In this document: positions 1 to 8,294 of the stretch, piece by piece
Layout: the number at the start of each line of letters is the position of its first letter
How positions within the stretch are numbered: the stretch's first letter is position 1
Assembly: GCA_964553375.1 (NCBI GenBank)
Contig: CAZKKN010000003.1
Span: 18,674-82,673, forward strand
DNA: 64,000 bases
Direction: 5' to 3'
Source of the DNA: UBA9715 sp964553375
GTDB lineage: Bacteria > Actinomycetota > Coriobacteriia > Coriobacteriales > Eggerthellaceae
The notes under the pieces: generated by a model
What the model saw: the letters and a program-made list of their open reading frames with translations, nothing else
What the model was told of the DNA's origin: nothing
Database searches by the model: none
Made by a program: the position numbers and the translations under genes

Positions 1-186
1 GAAACCCACCACCGCCGAGGGCACCAAGGCGATATCCAGCTTCAGAAACGATGCCGCCGGGAAGAGCGGGAACGCGATGAAGCTCAGCAAGATGGCCACA
101 GCGCACATGAGCGCCATGATGACCAGCTGCTTGGTGGTCCACCGGTTGGTGTTTTGCGGGATTGCAGACGGTGCAGTGCTAGACAT
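1..186 (-). CDS. ribU: ECF transporter substrate-binding subunit, RibU-like (riboflavin), partial
   Basis: Only the first 62 codons are inside the window; the rest lies beyond base 1. The ATG is at 186-184 with a GGAGG ribosome site at 198-194. After a polar N-terminus of about 20 residues comes a membrane segment with the arrangement typical of RibU S-components: a helix, then FPLFPAASFLKLDIALVPSA. In ECF transporters such a subunit binds the vitamin in the membrane and works with the shared EcfT/EcfA module, which is not in this window. The FMN riboswitch directly upstream is strong independent support for riboflavin as substrate. The missing C-terminal part means a different S-component specificity cannot be fully excluded. 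Confidence 0.85.
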   Translation of the reverse strand, partial: MSSTAPSAIPQNTNRWTTKQLVIMALMCAVAILLSFIAFPLFPAASFLKLDIALVPSAVVGF

Positions 187-199
187 GATGAGACCTCCT

Positions 200-341
200 G
201 TCTCTTCCATCCGGACTTTAACCGTTGGTCCCGGAATCCCACCGGGTCAGCCTGGGTCGGAAGCGCTTGCACGGACGCTTCCGTCACCAGGGTCGCGGAC
301 TATACCGCCAGTGAGGAATTTCACCTCGCCCTGAAACAGAT
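200..341 (-). promoter_or_regulatory. FMN riboswitch (RFN element)
   Basis: Read on the minus strand, the segment carries the hallmark RFN blocks in order: TTCAGGGCGAGGTGAAATTC, CTGGCGGTATAGTCCGCGA, a variable arm with GGAAGCG repeated in both directions, GACCCGGTGGGATTCCGG, and closing CGGTTAAAGTCCGGATGGAAGAGA. FMN binding to this fold switches off downstream riboflavin genes. It ends about 14 bases before the ribU start codon, and its overlap with the ribosome-binding region suggests control of translation. No separate terminator hairpin is visible. Confidence 0.96.
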
Positions 342-477
342 ACGTATCGGATTATAGGTTTGTCGGCTGTCGCTGGCAAGGCGACATCTTGCCGAGAAGT
401 GTCGCCGGGGTGTTCGGGTGACCCGGTCCAAGGAACGCTATAATCGAATACGGGAAATGACGAGGAAGAGGTGGCCT

Positions 478-1062
478 GTGGCGACGAGTGAGTACCGAGA
501 GCTGGATCAAAAGCGTGTAGAGGCGGCTGTGCGTGAGCTGCTTGCTGCCATTGGGGAGGATCCCGACCGCGAAGGGCTTGTGGAGACGCCGGCCCGGGTA
601 GCCCGCGCCTGCGAGGAGCTGTTCTCGGGGATGCATGAGGACCCCGCCTCCCACTTGAGAAAACAGTTCCGGGAGGATGGCCACGAAGAGATGATCATCG
701 TGCGGGACATCCCCTTCACCTCCATGTGCGAGCATCATCTGCTGCCCTTCAACGGTAAGGCCCATGTGGCTTACATCCCGCGCAAAGGGCGCATCACCGG
801 GCTTTCGAAGATCGCCCGTTGCGTGGAGGGATATGGGCGCCGCTTGCAGGTTCAGGAGCGCATGACCTCGCAGATCGCCGATGCCCTCATGGAGGCCCTG
901 GAGCCTTTGGGGGTTCTTGTGGTGGTCGAAGCAGAGCATATGTGCATGACGGCCCGCGGGGTGCGTAAGCCCGGGTCGCTCACTGTGACTTCCGCAGTGC
1001 GTGGTGCATTCCAGTCCAACGCCAAGACCCGCGATGAGGCCTTAGCCCTGTTTCGAGCCTAA
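478..1062 (+). CDS. folE: GTP cyclohydrolase I
   Basis: Converts GTP to 7,8-dihydroneopterin triphosphate, the first step of folate synthesis. The 194-residue protein has the family's zinc ligands: C84 in SMCEHHLLPF, the neighbouring histidines, and C156 in EAEHMCMTARG. It also has the KGRITGLSKIARCVEGY and RMTSQIADAL signatures. I chose the GTG at 478, preceded by GGAAGAGG, because it gives a normal N-terminus; an in-frame ATG at 457 would add seven residues without a good ribosome site. The MFS gene follows after 12 bases. The remaining folate genes visible here (folP-folK) lie about 35 kb away, so folE is separated from the usual hpt-ftsH-fol cluster. Confidence 0.97.
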   Translation: MATSEYRELDQKRVEAAVRELLAAIGEDPDREGLVETPARVARACEELFSGMHEDPASHLRKQFREDGHEEMIIVRDIPFTSMCEHHLLPFNGKAHVAYIPRKGRITGLSKIARCVEGYGRRLQVQERMTSQIADALMEALEPLGVLVVVEAEHMCMTARGVRKPGSLTVTSAVRGAFQSNAKTRDEALALFRA

Positions 1063-1074
1063 GAAGCGCATCTC

Positions 1075-2277
1075 ATGGGGGAGAGCGAGCTGAACAGGCA
1101 TCGGGCGAAAGACACCATCTGGAGCGTTCCCTATGTCATCTTGATGGCGACCAACTTCTTCCAGTCCATGGCGGCGTTCATGAGCAATACCACGTTGCCG
1201 CTCTTCGCTCAGTCCCTGGGGGCCACTACGGCCACGGTGGGCGGAATCGCGAGCGCGTTTTACGTCACCGCTTTGCTTATCCGGCCGTTCGCGGGACCGG
1301 CCTTCGACAGTTTCTCCCGGAAGAAGATGCTGTTGGCGTCTCAGGCGATCATCGCACTCGCGCTTTTCCTCTATGGAGTCGTGGAGTCCATTCCCGCCCT
1401 GGTTGCCGTTCGGTTGCTTCATGGGATCGGGGTTGGTTGCGGAGGGCCTTTGGCCATGTCGCTCGTCTCGGAGTACCTGCCCACTACGAAATTCGCGAGC
1501 GGCATCAGCATCTACACGCTTGCTCAGTCGTTTGCCCAGGTCATTGGGCCTGCTTCAGGGTTATACCTGGTGGATGCTGTGGGATTTCCCTCGGCCTATT
1601 TCCTTTCTTGCGGCAGCGTGGTGATTGCCATGATGGGGGTTTTCGCCATCAAAGAGCCCCAGCGCAAGAAACTGCCCTATGAATTCAGGGTCTCGCGCAT
1701 GTTCGCCAAGGAGGCGGTGGGCAAAGCGGGTGCCCTCATGCTTCTGACCATATCATTTTCCTGCGTGACGTCCTATGTGGTGCTTTATGGCTATGAGCGC
1801 GGTGTGCAGGAGATGGGGATCTATTTCATCGTTTATGCCACTTGCCTGCTGCTGACGCGCCCGATCTTCGGGAATCTGGCCGACCGGTTGGGCTCGCCTC
1901 CGATGCTCGCGGTGGGCGTGGTGTTCTTCGCCTCGAGCTTTTTGGCGCTTTCCCAGGCGGTCGATCTGCCGGGATTCTTGCTGGCTGCCGTTTTGGGCTC
2001 GGCCGGTTTTGGATGCTGCGGGCCGCTTCTGCAGTCCATGACGCTGGCATCGGTGCCGATGGAGCGGAGGGGGGCTGCGAGCAATACGACGTTCACCGGG
2101 TTGGATGCGGGCCAGCTCATCGGTCCTGTGGTGGGCGGCGCATTGGTGGATCTGTTGGCGCCGTCTTTAGGCGGCCAAGCTGCGGCCTTCTCCCAGATGT
2201 GGGTTGCCATGCTGGTGCCGACCATAGGCACGTTCGCCATCGCCCTTTTCTGGTGCTTCAGGAAAGGGCGCCGGTAA
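1075..2277 (+). CDS. MFS transporter
   Basis: A 400-residue polytopic membrane protein with about 12 hydrophobic segments. It has the major facilitator signature in the loop after the second helix (FAGPAFDSFSRKKML) and a second-half equivalent, RPIFGNLADRLG. It lies 12 bases after folE in the same direction, so it is probably cotranscribed. That context makes a pterin, purine or drug-type substrate conceivable, but nothing in the sequence identifies the cargo. Family membership is secure; direction of transport and substrate are unknown. Confidence 0.88.
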   Translation: MGESELNRHRAKDTIWSVPYVILMATNFFQSMAAFMSNTTLPLFAQSLGATTATVGGIASAFYVTALLIRPFAGPAFDSFSRKKMLLASQAIIALALFLYGVVESIPALVAVRLLHGIGVGCGGPLAMSLVSEYLPTTKFASGISIYTLAQSFAQVIGPASGLYLVDAVGFPSAYFLSCGSVVIAMMGVFAIKEPQRKKLPYEFRVSRMFAKEAVGKAGALMLLTISFSCVTSYVVLYGYERGVQEMGIYFIVYATCLLLTRPIFGNLADRLGSPPMLAVGVVFFASSFLALSQAVDLPGFLLAAVLGSAGFGCCGPLLQSMTLASVPMERRGAASNTTFTGLDAGQLIGPVVGGALVDLLAPSLGGQAAAFSQMWVAMLVPTIGTFAIALFWCFRKGRR

Positions 2278-2334
2278 GGCCTTCGCGCTTTCGTCCCGCC
2301 TTCGCCCTTGAGCTCAGCGGATCATGCTCTTTGA

Positions 2335-2568
2335 TTAAGCGAGTTCCTCCAGCTTGGCCAGAACGGCATCGTTGCCTTCAATCAGCTCGCCATTCAGGTA
2401 AAGATAGGGGATTTTGTTCGCATCTCCGCCAAGGGCGGTGAGCTCATCGAAGGGAGCCTGCTGCTCCACATCGCGTTTGTCCAGCTCAATGCCATGCTCA
2501 TCGGCGTAATGAACGGCTACCGAGCAGGTGGGGCAAGGTGCCCAATAATACAGGATGGGTGTTTCCAT
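2335..2568 (-). CDS. Glutaredoxin/thioredoxin-fold small protein
   Basis: A 77-residue protein beginning METPILYYWAPCPTCSVAVH. The CPTC motif at residues 12-15 sits after the first beta strand, as in glutaredoxin and NrdH-type redoxins. The downstream KIPYLYLNG contains the conserved cis-proline (IPY), and the C-terminus has the usual EGNDAVLAKL helix. An AAGGAGG ribosome site precedes the ATG. It is convergent with the MFS gene and divergent from glutaminase. It probably acts as a cytosolic thiol-disulfide reductant or reductase partner; the specific partner is unknown. Confidence 0.85.
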   Translation of the reverse strand: METPILYYWAPCPTCSVAVHYADEHGIELDKRDVEQQAPFDELTALGGDANKIPYLYLNGELIEGNDAVLAKLEELA

Positions 2569-2587
2569 CGGATCCTCCTTTTTTCCG

Positions 2588-2628
2588 TAGGGCCATCATA
2601 CTTCAGAATGGCAACGGATGGGCCTACG
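2588..2628. promoter_or_regulatory. Inverted repeat between the glutaredoxin-like gene and glutaminase
   Basis: GTAGGGCCATC near 2588 and GATGGGCCTAC near 2618 form 11-base arms with one mismatch, spaced by about 19 bases, in the divergent intergenic region. This could be an operator or an mRNA hairpin in the 5' leader of the minus-strand gene. No consensus promoter is evident. Confidence 0.35.
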
Positions 2629-2718
2629 CTTTCGTAACAGCCCTTCTGGCTTAAGGTCGGGGCGACTCTACTATAGGTAGAATCGGCCTTGGATGAGCGC
2701 GAGGAGGAGGGCAGTGCC

Positions 2719-3702
2719 ATGGCGTCGTGCACCGTATGTCGCGAGATCACCGTTGACCAAGTGAAAGAGGCTGTGGAAGGGGCCTACGAGGAAGTAAGCA
2801 GCCTTAAAGGCGGCAAGAATGCGAGCTATATCCCTTATCTTGCCGACGTGGACCCGAACCTTTTCGGAATCTGCATCTGCCTGCTGGATGGGACGATCAT
2901 CGCCGCAGGGGACACCGATTACGCTTTCGGCATCGAGTCCGTCTCCAAGGTTCCCACCGCGATCCTCGCCATGCGCCAAATCGGCCCCGAAGGCGTTCTG
3001 AAGAAGATCGGAGCCGATGCCACCGGCTTGCCGTTCAATTCCATCATGGCCATCCTGCTGGAAAAGGACCGCCCCTCCACTCCTTTAGTGAACGCTGGCG
3101 CCATTGCAGCCTGCTCGCTGGTGGAGCCTGTGGGCGATCCGGTGGGGAAGTGGCGGGCCATCGAAGGGAACCTGGCGGAATTGGCCGGCTCGGAGCTCCA
3201 TTTGATCGATGAGCTCTATGCATCCGAATCCGCTACCGATTACAACAACCGCTCCATCGCCTGGTTGCTCAAGGATTTCGATCGCATCTACGACGATCCG
3301 GAGATTTCCCTTGATCTGTACACCCGCCAGTGCTCCATGGGCATCACCGCCCGGCAGATGGCCATCATGGCGGCCACCATCGCAGCCGATGGCATGAATC
3401 CTGCAACCCATAGGATCGTCTTCGACCGCGAGATAGGGCCGAAGATCACCTCCCTCATAACCACCGTGGGTTTCTACGAGCATACGGGCGACTGGCTTTT
3501 CCAGTCGGGCATCCCGGCGAAATCCGGCGTGGGCGGCGGTGTGTTGGGTGTCATGCCCGGGATCATGGGCATAGCCGCCTTCGCACCACCGCTGGATCAG
3601 TATGGCAACTCCGTGAAAGCCCAGGCAGCCATCCGATCGGTCATGCGAAGACTCGACCTCAATATCTTCAGCGGGAGCCACATCTGCCAGATCAGCGCCT
3701 GA
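2719..3702 (+). CDS. glsA: Glutaminase (GlsA family)
   Basis: Hydrolyses L-glutamine to glutamate and ammonia. The 327-residue protein shows the serine beta-lactamase-like fold signature of GlsA: the catalytic S-x-x-K pair (S74, K77) in GIESVSKV, PLVNAGAI, the Tyr-Asn pair of TDYNNR, and a C-terminal glycine-rich KSGVGGGVLGV block. I chose the ATG at 2719 because GAGGAGGAGG lies 8 bases upstream; an in-frame TTG at 2689 is less likely. Length is near the family norm of about 310. In anaerobes and gut bacteria glutaminase often supports acid resistance or nitrogen scavenging. No transporter is attached here. Confidence 0.96.
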   Translation: MASCTVCREITVDQVKEAVEGAYEEVSSLKGGKNASYIPYLADVDPNLFGICICLLDGTIIAAGDTDYAFGIESVSKVPTAILAMRQIGPEGVLKKIGADATGLPFNSIMAILLEKDRPSTPLVNAGAIAACSLVEPVGDPVGKWRAIEGNLAELAGSELHLIDELYASESATDYNNRSIAWLLKDFDRIYDDPEISLDLYTRQCSMGITARQMAIMAATIAADGMNPATHRIVFDREIGPKITSLITTVGFYEHTGDWLFQSGIPAKSGVGGGVLGVMPGIMGIAAFAPPLDQYGNSVKAQAAIRSVMRRLDLNIFSGSHICQISA

Positions 3703-3747
3703 TTCCCCTTGCTGAAAGGCGACAGGCTTCGGTTTTCCAAACGCTTA

Positions 3748-3776
3748 TTGACAGGAGGCTCCGTGATTCCTATACT
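3748..3776 (+). promoter_or_regulatory. Consensus sigma-70 type promoter of the regulator/ABC operon
   Basis: TTGACA at 3748-3753 and TATACT at 3771-3776 are separated by exactly 17 bases, an almost perfect vegetative promoter. It reads into the GntR-type regulator and the ABC genes. Confidence 0.85.
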
Positions 3777-3787
3777 GTGCATATAGA

Positions 3788-3804
3788 GTATATACACTAT
3801 ATAC
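3788..3804. promoter_or_regulatory. Palindromic operator, probably for the GntR/YtrA-type regulator
   Basis: GTATATA-CAC-TATATAC is a perfect inverted repeat with a 3-base spacer placed just downstream of the -10 box, over the expected transcription start. YtrA-type GntR regulators typically bind such AT-rich palindromes and repress their own operon. The site overlaps an alternating TATA tract, so a longer footprint (about 3779-3804) is possible. Confidence 0.75.
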
Positions 3805-3862
3805 GCTGCGGCTACCAAGGGGACGCCCGAGGCAGCGGCGGCACAGAACGGAAGCGAAGCAT

Positions 3863-4237
3863 TTGGACATCATCATATCGAATGCAAGCAGTGAGCCGAT
3901 CTATGGTCAGATAGCCGCCCAGATCAAAGGCGCCATCCTTTCAGGGGAGCTGGCACCAGGGGATTCCCTGCCTTCAATCCGGGCCCTTGCCAACGACCTG
4001 CGCGTAAGCGTGATCACCACGAAGCGCGCTTACGCCGACCTGGAAGAAGCCGGGTTCATAGACACCGTGCAAGGGAAAGGTTCGTTTGTGGCAGGGGGTA
4101 ATCTGGAGCTTCTGCGCGAGGAGCAGTTGCGCCAAGTGGAAGGCTATCTATCCCAGGCGGTCAGCGCTGCAGAGGCGGCGGGCATCCCCGTCAGCGAACT
4201 CGCAGCCATGCTCCAGGCGCTCACTGATTGCGACTAG
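3863..4237 (+). CDS. GntR-family transcriptional regulator, YtrA subfamily
   Basis: A 124-residue protein with an N-terminal winged helix-turn-helix. It contains the family's PIYGQIAAQIKGAILSGEL, PSIRALANDLRVS and a recognition-helix block ending in YADLEEAGFI, followed by the wing GKGSFVAG. The C-terminal part is a short helical dimerisation tail, the mark of the YtrA subfamily, with no ligand-binding domain. The start is the TTG at 3863, with only a weak GAAGCGAAG ribosome site. The gene lies directly before the ABC genes (9-base gap) and downstream of a palindromic operator, so it very likely autoregulates the operon. The inducer is unknown; YtrA relatives respond to cell-envelope antibiotics. 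Confidence 0.92.
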   Translation: MDIIISNASSEPIYGQIAAQIKGAILSGELAPGDSLPSIRALANDLRVSVITTKRAYADLEEAGFIDTVQGKGSFVAGGNLELLREEQLRQVEGYLSQAVSAAEAAGIPVSELAAMLQALTDCD

Positions 4238-4246
4238 GGAGTCACT

Positions 4247-5125
4247 ATGGAAAACCTCATCTGTTGCCAAGGGCTGAGGAAGTCCTATGGCAGCTTTGTC
4301 CTGGAGGACTTTGATCTAAGCGTATGCGCCGGTCAGGTTGTGGGTCTGGTGGGATCGAACGGTGCAGGCAAAACCACTGCGCTCAAGTGCCTGCTCGGGC
4401 TCATCGCCCCTGATGAAGGGCGTGCGGAACTCCTGGGAACCAATGTGGGTTCCGGGATACCCGATAGCGTCAAATCGGGTATCGGAGTCGTGTTCGATGC
4501 CTGCGCCTTCCCGGCGGAGGCCCGTGTGGCCGACATCGCGCAGTTGGGCGCCGCAGCTTATGGGAGTTGGAGCCGAAAGCGGTTCGATGAGCTGGCAGCG
4601 CTGTTCCAGCTGGAGCCATCTAAGAAGGTGCGTCAGCTCTCCCGGGGTATGGGCATGAAGCTCTCGTTGGCATTCGCGCTAGCCCATAGCCCTCGCCTGT
4701 TGGTATTGGATGAGGCCACGGCTGGCCTTGACCCTTTGGCTCGCGAGGAAGTGCTGGAGCTTTTGCGCGGCTTCATGGAAGGCGAGGGCCGCGGGATCTT
4801 GATGTCTTCCCATATCACCACCGACTTGGAGAAGATCGCCGATACCATTGTTTGCCTGGATGGCGGTCGTGTGGTGTTCACTGCGGATAAGGACACCATT
4901 TGCGATACGGCCGGCATCGCGCGCCTGCGCGCTGCGGAAGTCGCCAAGGTGTTGCAAAGCGGCTTCTTCCAGCCAGGTGAGGTGCGCTTGGAGAGGCGCG
5001 AATACGATACGGTCCTTCTCGTTCCCAATCGCATGGCGTTCAGCAAGGCTTTCCCGGATATCGCAGTGGAACGCGCCTCTATAGAGGGGTATATGGCGCT
5101 CATGTTGAAAGGAGAAGTGGCATGA
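4247..5125 (+). CDS. ABC transporter ATP-binding protein
   Basis: A 292-residue ATPase subunit with Walker A GSNGAGKT (36-43), a signature region LSRGMGMKLSLA that departs from LSGGQ, Walker B LLVLDEATAGLD and the switch-histidine region SSHIT. The C-terminal ~80 residues are an extension common in bacitracin/nisin-type exporters. It overlaps the permease gene by the ATGA arrangement at 5122-5125, so the two are translationally coupled. With the upstream YtrA-like regulator this forms a typical inducible export cassette, plausibly for cell-envelope peptides or toxic compounds. The substrate is not determinable. Confidence 0.94.
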   Translation: MENLICCQGLRKSYGSFVLEDFDLSVCAGQVVGLVGSNGAGKTTALKCLLGLIAPDEGRAELLGTNVGSGIPDSVKSGIGVVFDACAFPAEARVADIAQLGAAAYGSWSRKRFDELAALFQLEPSKKVRQLSRGMGMKLSLAFALAHSPRLLVLDEATAGLDPLAREEVLELLRGFMEGEGRGILMSSHITTDLEKIADTIVCLDGGRVVFTADKDTICDTAGIARLRAAEVAKVLQSGFFQPGEVRLERREYDTVLLVPNRMAFSKAFPDIAVERASIEGYMALMLKGEVA

Positions 5126-5826
5126 GGACGATGATCAGATCCGACCTGATGGCGCTCAAATGCGCATTTCTGCAGATGGCAGGCATAGCAGTGGTGATCG
5201 CTGTGGCACTGAGCGTCGCCTTCCAATCCACCGCGGCCTCAGCTGCAGCATTGGTGGCCATGATGCCGTTCCTATTCATGTTCTCGCTTGCCGTGACAGA
5301 CGAGCAGAACGATTGGCAGAGCTTCCGGTTGACGCTGCCCATCACGCGTCGGCAAGTGGTTTGGGGCCGTTACGCCTTCCTCGCCCTCATCGCTTTGGGA
5401 TGTGCTGTGGCAACGCTTGTCATCCTCGTGGTGGTGATGGCCGTGGCGCAGGCGCTCGCAGGAACCCTGACGGTGGGTGAGGAGCTGCTGCTCACAGGCG
5501 AGAACATGATGCTTGCTTTGGCAGGGATGATGCTCGCGTTGGTTGTGGTCTTCGCCGGTATGGCATTCTCCCTGCCCCCCATCCTGCGGTTCGGCATGAC
5601 GAAGGCTACGCGCATCGTCCCCGTGGTCATCGTATTGGTCCTAACCTTCGGCATATCCTTCATTGGGACGAGCGATATTGTGGACAGCGAGGTCATTGGG
5701 GGAATTCTCGTGCAGATGAGCCAGGGGCCGTTTCTCTTCGGGGGCATCCTCATGGTTGTGGCTATAGCGCTCTATGCGGCAAGCGCTTTCGTATCCGTGA
5801 AGCTCTATGAGAGCCGTGGTTTCTAG
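5122..5826 (+). CDS. ABC-2 type permease
   Basis: A 234-residue membrane protein with about six hydrophobic helices. They start at MAGIAVVIAVALSVAF, continue through AALVAMMPFLFMFSLAV and end with a helix before the KLYESRGF tail. The loop DEQNDWQSFRLTLPITRRQVVWGRY is characteristic of ABC-2 permeases. It is the membrane half of the exporter whose ATPase precedes it with a 4-base overlap. Its stop codon shares a CTAG tetranucleotide with the stop of the convergent tcdA gene. Confidence 0.9.
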   Translation: MRTMIRSDLMALKCAFLQMAGIAVVIAVALSVAFQSTAASAAALVAMMPFLFMFSLAVTDEQNDWQSFRLTLPITRRQVVWGRYAFLALIALGCAVATLVILVVVMAVAQALAGTLTVGEELLLTGENMMLALAGMMLALVVVFAGMAFSLPPILRFGMTKATRIVPVVIVLVLTFGISFIGTSDIVDSEVIGGILVQMSQGPFLFGGILMVVAIALYAASAFVSVKLYESRGF

Positions 5827-6620
5827 CGGTTGCGCCGTATCGGTCCGTTTGGGGTATCTCGCTCGGCACCCCGGATGCCGGAGATATCCTTCACCACTTC
5901 ACCGGCCATGATAAGGCCCACCACTGGGGGAACGTAGGCCACCGATCCGGGAACCCCGTGGCGGCTGGCCTCCTCCGAGACGGCGTCGATGGCGTTGCCG
6001 GGTACCTCGGTTCCGTCGGAGAAGAGAGGGTGAGGCGGCTCTGTGGAATAGACGACCTTCAAGGATCTGATACCCCGCTTGCGACACTCCTTGCGGATTA
6101 TCTTGGCAAGGGGGCAGATGGAGGTCTCGTAGATGTCAGCCACACGGAAAGCGGTGGGGTCCAGCTTGTTGGCCGCACCCATGGAGGAGATGATGGGGGT
6201 TTTTGCCTCCGCAGCGCGAGTGATGAGCTGGAGTTTCCCAGTGACGGTATCCACTGCATCCACCACGTAGTCGTAGGCGGTGAAGTCGAACTGATCGGCT
6301 GTGTCGGGAAGGTAGAAGCATACTTGTGGTGTGACCTCACAGGAAGGGTTGATGGTGCGGATACGTTCGGCCATGGCCTCGGCCTTGGGTAGGCCGATGG
6401 TATCCAAGGTGGCCTCCACCTGGCGGTTGATATTGGTGATGGAGATGCGGTCGTGATCCACCAGATCCAAGGCGCCGATGCCCGTGCGGGCCAAGGCTTC
6501 GGCGGCATAGCTGCCCACACCGCCCAGACCGAAGACGGCCACTCGGGAGTGGGCTAAGATCCCCATGGCCTCGGGGCCCAGGAGGAGTTCCGTACGGGTG
6601 AACTGCTCTTCGGTGGTCAT
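5823..6620 (-). CDS. tcdA: tRNA threonylcarbamoyladenosine dehydratase
   Basis: A 265-residue ThiF/E1-like enzyme. It dehydrates t6A at tRNA position 37 to its cyclic form (ct6A), using ATP. Features are the Rossmann motif GLGGVG (31-36), DLVDHDRISITNINRQ and VVDAVDTVTGK; the family's C-terminal segment VAYVPPVVGLIMAGEVVKDI is present. I chose the ATG at 6620, with AGGGA about 9 bases upstream; another ATG lies at 6629. It directly follows the hemolysin III-like gene (11 bases). The t6A-forming enzymes are encoded 47 kb away as the TsaE-TsaB-RimI-TsaD fusion, so both steps of the modification are present in the window. Confidence 0.93.
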   Translation of the reverse strand: MTTEEQFTRTELLLGPEAMGILAHSRVAVFGLGGVGSYAAEALARTGIGALDLVDHDRISITNINRQVEATLDTIGLPKAEAMAERIRTINPSCEVTPQVCFYLPDTADQFDFTAYDYVVDAVDTVTGKLQLITRAAEAKTPIISSMGAANKLDPTAFRVADIYETSICPLAKIIRKECRKRGIRSLKVVYSTEPPHPLFSDGTEVPGNAIDAVSEEASRHGVPGSVAYVPPVVGLIMAGEVVKDISGIRGAERDTPNGPIRRNR

Positions 6621-6631
6621 GGGTCGCATCC

Positions 6632-7315
6632 CTAGATGACGAAGAGGAACACCGAGAAGAATTGGAGAACAGAGCCGGCCAACACGAACACGTGGAAGAT
6701 GGAGTGCATGAACTTGACGGACTTGAACAGATAGAACACCGCACCTACGGTATAGCTCACGCCGCCTGTCACCAGAAGCCAGAACCCGGCAGGATCCAAG
6801 GTGTAAAAGAGGGTGGGGAGGTAGGCTACCACGCACCATCCCATGATCACGTAGATGACCGCCGAGACCCACCGAGGGCGGAAGGTCCAGAATGCCTCGA
6901 AGACAACGCCGAGCAGCGCCATGGCCCAAATGGCGATGAAAAGCCAGAAGCCGCCCACCGGAGCAAGGGGGATGAGGCAATAAGGGGTGTAGGTACCGGC
7001 GATGAGCAGGTAGATGCCGCTATGGTCGAGCACCTTGAACACGCGCTTCGCCTTCTCGGGGGCAAGCGCGTGATACAAAGTGGACATGAGGTACTCGATG
7101 AGCAGGGAGATGCCATACATCAATGCGGCGAATAGCAGCACCCCGCCGCCATCGCCCACCGATTTCACGATGAGCAGTACCAGGGCGGCTATGGCTAAGG
7201 CCGCGCCGATACCGTGGGTGACCGAGTTGGCCACCTCTTCTCCCAAGGTGTACTCCCGCGCCGTGCGCGCGCCCGTTCCCACGCTGAGAGACTGCTTTGT
7301 GCGGCTAGGTTCCAT
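6632..7315 (-). CDS. Hemolysin III / PAQR-type membrane protein
   Basis: A protein of about 227 residues with seven hydrophobic segments. It carries the family's metal-binding pattern: EVANSVTHGIG early, STLYHAL and DHSGIYLLIAGTYTPYCL in the middle, and KFMHSIFHVFVLAGS near the end, giving the conserved histidines and the Ser/Asp pair. Members are called hemolysin III or YqfA, but many act in lipid or membrane homeostasis rather than haemolysis. The ATG at 7315 has AGAAG five bases upstream; an in-frame ATG at 7357 would add 14 residues. It is the first gene of a two-gene unit with tcdA. Confidence 0.9.
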   Translation of the reverse strand: MEPSRTKQSLSVGTGARTAREYTLGEEVANSVTHGIGAALAIAALVLLIVKSVGDGGGVLLFAALMYGISLLIEYLMSTLYHALAPEKAKRVFKVLDHSGIYLLIAGTYTPYCLIPLAPVGGFWLFIAIWAMALLGVVFEAFWTFRPRWVSAVIYVIMGWCVVAYLPTLFYTLDPAGFWLLVTGGVSYTVGAVFYLFKSVKFMHSIFHVFVLAGSVLQFFSVFLFVI

Positions 7316-7432
7316 ATCCTCTTCTGTCGTCCGTGATGTTTCGATACATCCTAGCATAGCCTCACCCAGCAGCTTCTCAAGCCAAGGTACAATGGTGGAG
7401 AATGCTCGGAGCCGAGAGGAGAGAGAAGGTCC

Positions 7433-8290
7433 ATGGGATCGTTTTCCCGCAGGATTGAAGCCTTAGGCGTTGCGGTGGCGGCCGCGGCGCTGCTGGTGGC
7501 TTTGGCTTTGAGCGGTTGCGCTTCCGGCGGCAATGCCGAGGCGTTTTTGGGGACTTGGGATTTGCAGTCCGGGGAGAGCTCCCAAGACGACGGCGCAGCA
7601 GAGCGGATCGACGTAGCGGGATTGCGCGACCTGGGCCTTGATACCTACCTCAATCTGGATGGCGATGGCACCTTCGTGCTGGTGACCATCGATGAGGCGA
7701 AACGGGGCACTTGGAGTGCCAGCGGCAACAACGTTGCAACGGCTAAGGTGGAAGGCCAAAACGCCGAAATGCGCATCAGCGATGACAAGCTGTATCTGAA
7801 GCAAGGGGCAACGACCCTGGTCTTCTCCAAGGGTGACCCCAAAGCCTCCGATGCAGCCGAGAAGGTGCTCAAGGAGGAAAGCGCTCCTTCTTTGGGCGAA
7901 GAGGCGGCTGGCCTGAGCGAGACGGTGGTACGGGGTGGTCTGTGGACGTTGCCGCTGCCTCTGATCGATGACGAGGCGTGCTCTTTGACCATCACAGGCG
8001 ATGGCGTGGATAAATGGGGGGACCCGGGTTATAACCTTCAGATCTCCAATAAGGGTTCCAAGGCCATCGACGTTTGGGTGCTCGACCCCTTCCTGGTGAA
8101 CGGAACGTCTGTGACCGCCTATCTTTTCGAGACCGTCCAGCCCTATCAAACGGTGACGGCCTTCATCCAATTCGATACAGCTGAACTGGGCACCACCAGC
8201 GTTTCGGCGTTGAAGAACGTGGAAGGCACGGTGCTGGTTGACGAAAGCGATGGGGAGTCCCTTGGCGTCTATCCCTTCGTGGTGCGCTAG
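7433..8290 (+). CDS. Putative lipoprotein, two-domain, unknown function
   Basis: A 285-residue protein with a lipoprotein signal peptide ending in LALSGC, lipidated Cys at residue 29. After a Gly/Asn-rich linker, residues 36-140 look like a small beta-barrel or lipocalin-like domain: FLGTWDLQSG, DGDGTFVLVTIDEAKRGTW, then VFSKGD. Residues 170-285 form a second beta-rich domain with GYNLQISNKGSKAIDVWVLD. I do not recognise a characterised family. It is separated by only 4 bases from the large sulfatase-like membrane enzyme, so the two are probably cotranscribed and may work together outside the membrane. Confidence 0.85.
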   Translation: MGSFSRRIEALGVAVAAAALLVALALSGCASGGNAEAFLGTWDLQSGESSQDDGAAERIDVAGLRDLGLDTYLNLDGDGTFVLVTIDEAKRGTWSASGNNVATAKVEGQNAEMRISDDKLYLKQGATTLVFSKGDPKASDAAEKVLKEESAPSLGEEAAGLSETVVRGGLWTLPLPLIDDEACSLTITGDGVDKWGDPGYNLQISNKGSKAIDVWVLDPFLVNGTSVTAYLFETVQPYQTVTAFIQFDTAELGTTSVSALKNVEGTVLVDESDGESLGVYPFVVR

Positions 8291-8294
8291 GCCC

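Noticed and set aside
6632..7357. Calling the hemolysin III gene a virulence haemolysin
   Set aside because: The family name is historical; the sequence supports only a PAQR-type membrane protein.
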